From Poseidonibacter parvus (GTDB lineage Bacteria; Campylobacterota; Campylobacteria; Campylobacterales; Arcobacteraceae): DNA of 64,000 nucleotides. This document shows, one piece after another, positions 58,341 to 64,000 of the stretch; positions within the stretch are counted from its first letter, which is position 1; each line of letters begins with the position of its first letter. Under the pieces are notes generated by a model. It was given only the letters and a program-made list of their open reading frames with translations, did not search any database and had not been told where the DNA came from. The stretch lies in the NCBI RefSeq assembly GCF_001956695.1, contig NZ_CP019070.1, forward strand, positions 1,922,001 to 1,986,000, given 5' to 3'. The translations under genes were made by a program, and so were the position numbers.

Positions 58341-59216
58341 CTATATTTCAACTTTTTCTAATAACTTATTAAAATCAATTTTAGTATCAATATTATTAGC
58401 TATTTGTGCTAATTTATGGAATTTTGTATCTTTATGTGAAGATCTTAATTCTATAATTGAAATATCAGCATGAGAATTTGCTCTTGCTTCACTAATCATT
58501 GAAGTTGAATCAATTGTTATAAATAATTCTTCACATTTCTCAATAAAATCTGGTATTGGGTTTATTGTTGGAGTATCTGAATATACTAATTTATAATCAA
58601 ATTCATATTGATTTAATAAATCTTCTATATTTTTTGATGTTCTTCTTGATGTAGTTATATATTTTAAATACCCATCATAGTTTTTAAATATTAAATCTAA
58701 TACATTTTTAATATTCTCAACATCCATTTTGAAAACACTATTATCTCCACCTATAATAATGCCAATTGATTTATCATCACTTGATTGTTTTATTATATTT
58801 TTTGACTTTACAAAAGACAGGTTAAAAGGTATTGATATTATATTTTCAAGTTTAGGAGCATTATCATGTTCTTGCGCAATAATATAATCAAAATCTTTAT
58901 AATTATAAGATTTTGGAAGCATAAGAGCGATTGATTTAATATTATATTTTTTTGAAATAAATTTATTAAAATAATAAGTTCCAGAACCTGTACTAACAAC
59001 TGCATCATAAAAATCGAAGTTATATTTCTTATATTCTTTAAATAACTCATCAGAATATCGCTCGAACTTATCTAAGGCATAAGTAAATAGTTTAAATATT
59101 TCTAATTTAAATTTTACTTCTAAAATATCATAACTTATATTTTTAATTTTACAAAAGGCGATTGATTGATTTAAGTGACCTGGTTTCCCGTCACTAATTA
59201 TTAGTATTCTTTTCAT
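58341..59216 (-). CDS. ELM1/GtrOC1-family protein
   Basis: This protein of about 291 aa has the family N-terminus RILIISDGKPGHLNQSIAF. It has VVSTGSGTYYFN, and the later IGIIIGGDNSVFKMD and ITIDSTSMISEARA blocks typical of ELM1-like GT-B proteins. Function in bacteria is unclear; a glycosyltransferase-like role is suggested. I use the ATG at 59216 (MKRILIIS), not the upstream 59279. The extra 21 residues overlap the acyltransferase gene, and an AGAGAG ribosome site stands before 59216. Confidence 0.75.
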   Translation of the reverse strand: MKRILIISDGKPGHLNQSIAFCKIKNISYDILEVKFKLEIFKLFTYALDKFERYSDELFKEYKKYNFDFYDAVVSTGSGTYYFNKFISKKYNIKSIALMLPKSYNYKDFDYIIAQEHDNAPKLENIISIPFNLSFVKSKNIIKQSSDDKSIGIIIGGDNSVFKMDVENIKNVLDLIFKNYDGYLKYITTSRRTSKNIEDLLNQYEFDYKLVYSDTPTINPIPDFIEKCEELFITIDSTSMISEARANSHADISIIELRSSHKDTKFHKLAQIANNIDTKIDFNKLLEKVEI

Positions 59217-60099
59217 ATATCTCTCTATAATGACTTTTAAACCTTTTATGAGGCCAAAACCATTGTTTTTTATCTTCAAGTATTATATCAGATATTGCAT
59301 TAGCTTGAAGTTGAGATAAGACTTTTATGTCATTTTCTTCATTATTAGTTCTAATAGGTAATATAGGGTCATAAACTTTAATTTTATATTTATAATCATC
59401 TTGATTAAATATAGCAATAGGTATAATTGTTGCTTCAAACTTTCTAGCAAGAATAGATGATGTAGAAGTCTGATATGCTTTTTTCCCTAAAAATTCAACC
59501 TCGGTACCCTCTCTTGAATTTATACTTTGATCAATTATTAATGATATCGCTTCTTTTTTTATTAATGCTTTTACAAGTTTTTTAACTGCTCCATCTCTAA
59601 ATATTATTTTAGAACCAGATTTTTCTCTTGCTTTTACAATAAACTCATCTATTTCTTCAAAATTTGATTGCCTTGCAACTTGGTGGATAGTTAGAATGTT
59701 TTTATTAATATAAGTACTTAACATTTCCATATTTCCAAAATGTGCAGAAATAAAAATAATAGGTTTTCCTTTTAATAAAGCTTCATCTATTATTTTTTTA
59801 TTTTCAATACTAACACTATTTTTTAGTTTATCATTAGTAACATCTAAGTTTTCAATAAGAGATTGAACCCATAATAGCATATTTAAATATGAATATTTTT
59901 GTATTTTTTGTATTTCTTTTTTTGAAATTTTATTATCGAACACAAGTTTTAAATTTGCTTCAATAATCTTATTAGTTTTAGAAGCAACTAAGTAAGCAAA
60001 ATTTGCAAGTAATTTAAAAAAGCCTCGTCTTATAAACTTTGGTAATTTTCTTAAAATAAATACAAAAACTAAGAATATATTATAAACAAGTTTATTCAT
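59194..60099 (-). CDS. lipid A-type lauroyl/acyl-transferase (LpxL/HtrB-like)
   Basis: This 301-aa inner-membrane acyltransferase has an N-terminal hydrophobic helix and the HX4E motif in FISAHFGNMEML (near residue 120), followed by IVKAREKSGSKIIFRD and DQSINSREGTEVEFLGKKA. It adds a secondary acyl chain to lipid A or a related lipid. Its start overlaps the ppx/gppA stop by one base. The exact acyl chain and acceptor are not determined. Confidence 0.87.
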   Translation of the reverse strand: MNKLVYNIFLVFVFILRKLPKFIRRGFFKLLANFAYLVASKTNKIIEANLKLVFDNKISKKEIQKIQKYSYLNMLLWVQSLIENLDVTNDKLKNSVSIENKKIIDEALLKGKPIIFISAHFGNMEMLSTYINKNILTIHQVARQSNFEEIDEFIVKAREKSGSKIIFRDGAVKKLVKALIKKEAISLIIDQSINSREGTEVEFLGKKAYQTSTSSILARKFEATIIPIAIFNQDDYKYKIKVYDPILPIRTNNEENDIKVLSQLQANAISDIILEDKKQWFWPHKRFKSHYREIYEKNTNN

Positions 60100-61574
60100 T
60101 ATAATACCTCTAGATTAAACTCTTTTGGTAACTCTAATTTTTCAATATTTGAATTAATTAAAAAAGTTTTATTATCAAGCTTTAAACTTAATGTATTTGT
60201 CTCTTCATTTAAAATATAATCTATCTTTGGTCGAGACATATCTAAATTTGATACAATATTTAATGAAATCATAAAAGACAACCATCTCATAACTTCAATA
60301 TCAGGTAATAACTCTTGGTATTCGCTTATATCTTTTTTTGAAGGTAATGACTTTTTAGAAAATTTAATCATATGTGCAATTATAACTCTTGTTGTATGTA
60401 AAAAATCGTAAGAAAGTCCATTTAAAATAAAATCAAAAGCATTGTCATTAGATTTATAAAAGTTTAGTGTTGAACCAATTGAGTGAAGCTTTGAAGCAAT
60501 TACTAAAAATGTTTTATATTTATCATCTAATTCATGCATTGGCTTTAGTGCATAAAATATTTTTGAAGCATTATTTCCCATATATGAACTTTGTTTTGGT
60601 TCAATTTGAAATCTATCAAGAAGTGATCTTACACTAACATTAAAATTTGAAGGAAACTTACAATTAGAAGTTCTAAGTAAATCGTTTAAGTAAACACCTT
60701 CACGTACACCAGCACCTGAAGTTATAACTTTTGAGATATTTAATTCATCTAAAATAGTTTTGAAAATAAAAGTACCTTCTTTTATCGTATCAAACCTATC
60801 TTTTTTAACACCTAAGGATTTTAATTCATCATTATCTTTAGCATTTATAATTTCATTTAAAAAATCTTCTTCTTTTGAAACTTTATACTTATAACCATGT
60901 AAAATATCTAAAGGATATTCATTTCTTTGCATGATTATTTTAGAAACAGACCTAATACTACCTCCAATACCAACAATTACATCAGGGATTTCAATATTAA
61001 GTTCAAAAATCTTTTTTAAATTATCCATTATGTATTCTCTTGCACCATCAATGTCATTTTTATTAAAAAACAATTCTTTCATACGAACTGTACCTATATT
61101 TAATGAAATTGATTTCACAATATTTTTATCTTTTACAAAACAAAACTCAGTAGAACCTCCACCTATATCAACAGTTACAAAACTATCATCATGTAAAAGA
61201 TTCATAGCAGCAACTCCACCAAAGTATGCTTCTTTTTCTCCATCAATTACTTTAATACTTAAGCCAAAATCTTTTTTAATTCGTGATAAAAAAACTTTTG
61301 AATTTGGTGCATCTCTTAGCGCTGATGTAGCAACACAGATAACTTTTCGTGATTTAAGGGATTTGGATATATTTAAAAAAGATTTCATAGATTCGTAAGC
61401 ACGTTGCATAGGAATTTCTTGAAGATTTCCATTATTTTCATAACAGCCTTCAGAAATTTTCACCCTACTTTTCGTTTCATTTATTAGATTAAATGCAAAT
61501 CTACTACTTTTTTGTAGAACAACCATACGCATTGAGTTAGACCCAATATCAATAATAGTTGTAACTTTAGACAT
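60099..61574 (-). CDS. Ppx/GppA-family phosphatase
   Basis: This 491-aa cytosolic exopolyphosphatase or pppGpp phosphatase has an ASKHA N-terminus (TTIDIGSNSMRMVVLQ-type, residues 4-20), FVTVDIGGGSTEFCFV and VIVGIGGSIRSVSK-like phosphate loops. A C-terminal HD-like helical domain follows. Ppx and GppA cannot be separated by motif. It starts at the last base of the ferredoxin stop, so the genes are coupled. Confidence 0.88.
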   Translation of the reverse strand: MSKVTTIIDIGSNSMRMVVLQKSSRFAFNLINETKSRVKISEGCYENNGNLQEIPMQRAYESMKSFLNISKSLKSRKVICVATSALRDAPNSKVFLSRIKKDFGLSIKVIDGEKEAYFGGVAAMNLLHDDSFVTVDIGGGSTEFCFVKDKNIVKSISLNIGTVRMKELFFNKNDIDGAREYIMDNLKKIFELNIEIPDVIVGIGGSIRSVSKIIMQRNEYPLDILHGYKYKVSKEEDFLNEIINAKDNDELKSLGVKKDRFDTIKEGTFIFKTILDELNISKVITSGAGVREGVYLNDLLRTSNCKFPSNFNVSVRSLLDRFQIEPKQSSYMGNNASKIFYALKPMHELDDKYKTFLVIASKLHSIGSTLNFYKSNDNAFDFILNGLSYDFLHTTRVIIAHMIKFSKKSLPSKKDISEYQELLPDIEVMRWLSFMISLNIVSNLDMSRPKIDYILNEETNTLSLKLDNKTFLINSNIEKLELPKEFNLEVL

Positions 61575-61828
61575 TAAACTTCTTCTTCTTGTAGTTGCTT
61601 AAATTTGAATTTTAATTCTTCCATTGTTTCTTGGTTATCTGGATCGATGATAATACAATCAACTGGACATACTTCTATACAAGAAGGCTCTTCATAATGA
61701 CCTACACACTCTGTACATCTGTCAGAATCAATTAAGTATATTGGATCACCCTCTTCAATTGCATAGTTTGGGCACTCTTCTCTACATGCATCACATGCGA
61801 TACATTCATCTGTAATAATTAAAGACAT
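61574..61828 (-). CDS. YfhL-type 2[4Fe-4S] ferredoxin
   Basis: This 84-aa protein has two cluster-binding motifs. The first is CIACDACREECPNYA (about residues 9-23) and the second is CTECVGHYEEPSCIEVCPVD (about 38-57), with the longer spacer typical of YfhL/FdxA-like electron carriers. It acts in the cytosol as a low-potential electron donor; its partner is unknown. It shares a one-base overlap with ppx/gppA and is 45 bp downstream of the IMPase gene. Confidence 0.92.
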   Translation of the reverse strand: MSLIITDECIACDACREECPNYAIEEGDPIYLIDSDRCTECVGHYEEPSCIEVCPVDCIIIDPDNQETMEELKFKFKQLQEEEV

Positions 61829-61873
61829 TTAACACTTTCCTAAATAAATTATATATCTTGGAGTTATAACCAA

Positions 61874-62623
61874 TTATTCTTTAAGTATTTCTTTAATTTG
61901 ATTGAATTTTTGTATATTTTGTGCGATAAGTACAAATTTATCAGTTTTGTATAAAAATAGATCATCACAAATGTATAATGAAGCTAAAATATCAAACTCT
62001 CTAATATTACCAACAAACAATACAAAGTCATAGTTTTTTGCATCACACAAAGACAAAGCAACTGCACCTGGAGATCTAAATTTTATATTTTTTTGTCTTA
62101 ATTTTGTACAAATATTGGGATATGCATATGCTCTTTCAAAAATACCTATTTTTTTATTTGAAGTAATTAATAAATTATCTCTGTTATCTAATAAATACTC
62201 GTATTTTACTTCTTCATCAAATGCTTTATAAGTTAAAATTCCATTTACTAAATTACAAACAAATCCTGCTATAGTTTTATCATTTGAAACTAAGGCAATA
62301 GAAGTTCCATAATAAGGTAAATTAGAAGAAAAGTTATCACTTCCATCAAGAGGATCAATTATAATATCAAAGTTTTTATCATCAGATAAACGTCCGCACT
62401 CTTCTGAATAAATATTTCCAAATACTTCAAGATATCTAATAAATATCTCTTCAGCAATTAAATCTATATTCAGCGTTTTATCGCCACCATATCCAATTTG
62501 TTTTGAGTAGTTTAAGTCTTCTAGTTTGAGTTCATTGTTTATATATGTTAGTAGCTCTTTATTAGCTAATATCACAGCCTTTATAAAAGTGCTTTTATAA
62601 AGGTCTGTAATTTGAGTTTTCAT
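61874..62623 (-). CDS. inositol-monophosphatase family phosphatase
   Basis: This 249-aa cytosolic metal-dependent phosphatase has IYSEECGRLSDDKNF and IIDPLDGSDNFSSNLPYYG as the metal-binding motifs, and SPGAVALSLCDAKNYD as the second family site with the usual WDxAAG replaced. The IMPase group acts on inositol phosphate, PAP or fructose-1,6-bisphosphate. The substrate is not clear, but CysQ- or SuhB-like roles are options. It overlaps the gltD stop. Confidence 0.82.
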   Translation of the reverse strand: MKTQITDLYKSTFIKAVILANKELLTYINNELKLEDLNYSKQIGYGGDKTLNIDLIAEEIFIRYLEVFGNIYSEECGRLSDDKNFDIIIDPLDGSDNFSSNLPYYGTSIALVSNDKTIAGFVCNLVNGILTYKAFDEEVKYEYLLDNRDNLLITSNKKIGIFERAYAYPNICTKLRQKNIKFRSPGAVALSLCDAKNYDFVLFVGNIREFDILASLYICDDLFLYKTDKFVLIAQNIQKFNQIKEILKE

Positions 62624-63999
62624 TATGCTAAAGTTTGAATCATTACTCTTGCAGCATCTCTACCATCAGCAGCTGCTGTTACAGCTAAGTGAGCACCTCT
62701 TTGACAATCTCCACCTGCATATACTTTTGAGTTTGAAGTTGTAAATTTATTATTAGTTACAACTCCTCCCCATGAATTAGTTTCTACATTTAAGTCATTT
62801 AAGAATGCAGGAGCTTCAGGAGAGAAACCTAATGCCATAATAATAACATCAGCTTCTTCTAAATACTCACTTCCATCATTGATAACAACTTTTTGTCTTC
62901 CTGATTCATCAGGTTCACTCATTGAAGTTGTAAGTAATTCAACACCAATTGCTGATTTGCCATCAGTTTTAAAAGATTTAGGGCTTACATTAAATACAAA
63001 TTCAACACCCTCTTCTTTTGCATTAACAACTTCTTTTTTAGATCCAGGCATATTCGCTTCATCTCTACGATAAAGACACTTAACACTAGAAGCACCTTCT
63101 CTAACTGATGTTCTAACACAATCCATTGCAGTATCTCCACCACCAATAACTACAACTTTTTTATCTTTAACATCGATATAATCAACATTTTTCTTTCCAA
63201 GGTTTCTTTTTTGAACGCCAGTTAAAAAGTTCATTGCAGGATGAACATTTGAAGAATTTTCACCATCAATTCCGGCATTTCTTCCAGCTGTTGCTCCAAG
63301 TCCTAAGAAAATAGCATCAAATTCATCTTCTAATTCTTTTGCTGTTTTATCTTTTCCAATTTCACAGTTTAAGTGTAATTTCATTCCAGCTTCAACTAAC
63401 CAACCTACTCTTCTATCAACAGTAGTTTTATCAAGTTTAAATCCTGGAATTCCATACATCATAAGTCCACCAGCTCTATCAGCTCGTTCGAACATTTCAA
63501 CATGGTAACCTTTTCTTAAAAGAAAAGTAGCAGCAGAAATTCCAGCAGGTCCAGAACCAATTACTGCAACTTTTTGTTCTTTTTTCTTTGAAGAGAATTT
63601 AGGTTTCATACCCTTAGCAAATGCTGTTTCTGAAATGTGTGTTTCAACAGCACCAATAGAAATAGCTCCATGACCTGTATTTAAAGAACAAGCACCTTCA
63701 CAAAGAACATCTTGAGGACAAATTCTTCCTAAAATCTCTGGAAAAGGAGATGTTTCATTTGATAAAGCAAATGCTAAATCTGGATTTTTTGTAGCAGTTT
63801 GTTTTAACCATGCTGGAATATAGTTTCCAAGTGGACAACCTGTATGACAGTATGGATCACCACACTGCATACATCTATCAGATTGTTCTTTTGCTCTTTG
63901 TTTTCCAAATACTTGATATACTTCATTGTAATCTTTTAGTCTTTGAAGAACATCTCTTTTTTCAGGATTAATTCTTTCGAATTTTGTAAAATTTAACAT
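62623..63999 (-). CDS. gltD: glutamate synthase small subunit
   Basis: This 458-aa FAD-containing subunit oxidises NADPH and supplies electrons for glutamate synthesis. The N-terminal Fe-S cysteines are SDRCMQCGDPYCHTGCPLGN and ILGRICPQDVLCEGACSLN. The FAD site is VAVIGSGPAGISAATFLL and the NADPH site is VVVIGGGDTAMDCVRTSV. The C-terminal VYAGGDCQRGAHLAVTAAADG is the FAD block. The gene is complete, with an ATG one base from the window edge. The gltB subunit should lie just outside, upstream. Confidence 0.95.
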   Translation of the reverse strand: MLNFTKFERINPEKRDVLQRLKDYNEVYQVFGKQRAKEQSDRCMQCGDPYCHTGCPLGNYIPAWLKQTATKNPDLAFALSNETSPFPEILGRICPQDVLCEGACSLNTGHGAISIGAVETHISETAFAKGMKPKFSSKKKEQKVAVIGSGPAGISAATFLLRKGYHVEMFERADRAGGLMMYGIPGFKLDKTTVDRRVGWLVEAGMKLHLNCEIGKDKTAKELEDEFDAIFLGLGATAGRNAGIDGENSSNVHPAMNFLTGVQKRNLGKKNVDYIDVKDKKVVVIGGGDTAMDCVRTSVREGASSVKCLYRRDEANMPGSKKEVVNAKEEGVEFVFNVSPKSFKTDGKSAIGVELLTTSMSEPDESGRQKVVINDGSEYLEEADVIIMALGFSPEAPAFLNDLNVETNSWGGVVTNNKFTTSNSKVYAGGDCQRGAHLAVTAAADGRDAARVMIQTLA

Positions 64000-64000
64000 A

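Noticed and set aside
58838-59050. Short minus-strand ORF inside the ELM1-family gene
   Set aside because: It is an alternative frame of a well-supported gene and has only hydrophobic A/T-derived residues.

Overview
The window is low-GC DNA from a Campylobacterota (Epsilonproteobacteria) chromosome, most probably an Arcobacter-type genus (Arcobacteraceae). The protein sequences (GyrA, RpmB, ArgJ, HemE, NavAb-type ion channel, YfhL-type ferredoxin) fit that group. So do the single rRNA operon with tRNA-Ile and tRNA-Ala in the spacer and the A/T-rich promoters. Species cannot be fixed by eye. I see no prophage, transposase, integrase or CRISPR array.

Layout. 1-771 is the N-terminal part of a membrane sensor that runs off the left edge. 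853-7048 holds pyrimidine and purine salvage (UraA/Upp, and a purine permease with a purine phosphoribosyltransferase). Between them lie a sugar-epimerase-like protein, a voltage-gated-type cation channel with an unusually acidic filter, a DUF423 protein and a small hypothetical. 7184-9150 is a three-gene operon (DUF2249, heme-copper-oxidase-subunit-I-like membrane protein, DUF59) behind a perfect FNR-type palindrome. 10492-16178 is a complete minus-strand rRNA operon with strong promoter, boxA, both RNase III processing stems, 16S, tRNA-Ile, tRNA-Ala, 23S, 5S and terminator. 16278-17145 encodes a small cytochrome c and a thioredoxin-like protein.

17290-24888 is the most coherent metabolic module. 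A phosphoglycerate-sugar phosphatase, a glycerate 2-kinase, a GT81-type glucosyl-3-phosphoglycerate synthase, a GH13_18 phosphorylase, GalU and Pgm together describe a closed cycle. It would make glucosylglycerate, a compatible solute, and recover it by phosphorolysis. 24901-26566 carries a glutamine amidotransferase-like protein that appears to start at an AUC codon, a membrane-anchored Mrr-type nuclease-like protein, and three identical tRNA-Asn genes with their own promoter. 26717-34893 is housekeeping on the minus strand (hemE, yqhA-like, asd, gyrA, DUF465, argJ, a K+ channel, rpmB), followed by one GT4 glycosyltransferase.

35947-39481 is a complete ADP-heptose operon (gmhB, hldD, hldE, gmhA). 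From 63999 down to 39535 all genes lie on the minus strand with almost no gaps. The order is gltD, an inositol-monophosphatase-like gene, a ferredoxin, ppx/gppA, a lipid A-type acyltransferase, an ELM1-family protein, then a surface-polysaccharide locus. That locus supplies UDP-HexNAc uronate (TviB-like), GDP-L-fucose (ManC, Gmd, Fcl), UDP-ManNAc (WecB) and a dTDP-3-acetamido-3,6-dideoxyhexose (RfbA, RfbB, FdtA/C/B). It also has two GT4 enzymes, two CgeB-like glycosyltransferases, one GT10 fucosyltransferase-like enzyme, and an MBOAT with two SGNH-like proteins for O-acylation. No flippase, polymerase, chain-length regulator, ABC exporter, ligase or initiating transferase is visible, so the assembly machinery must lie elsewhere.
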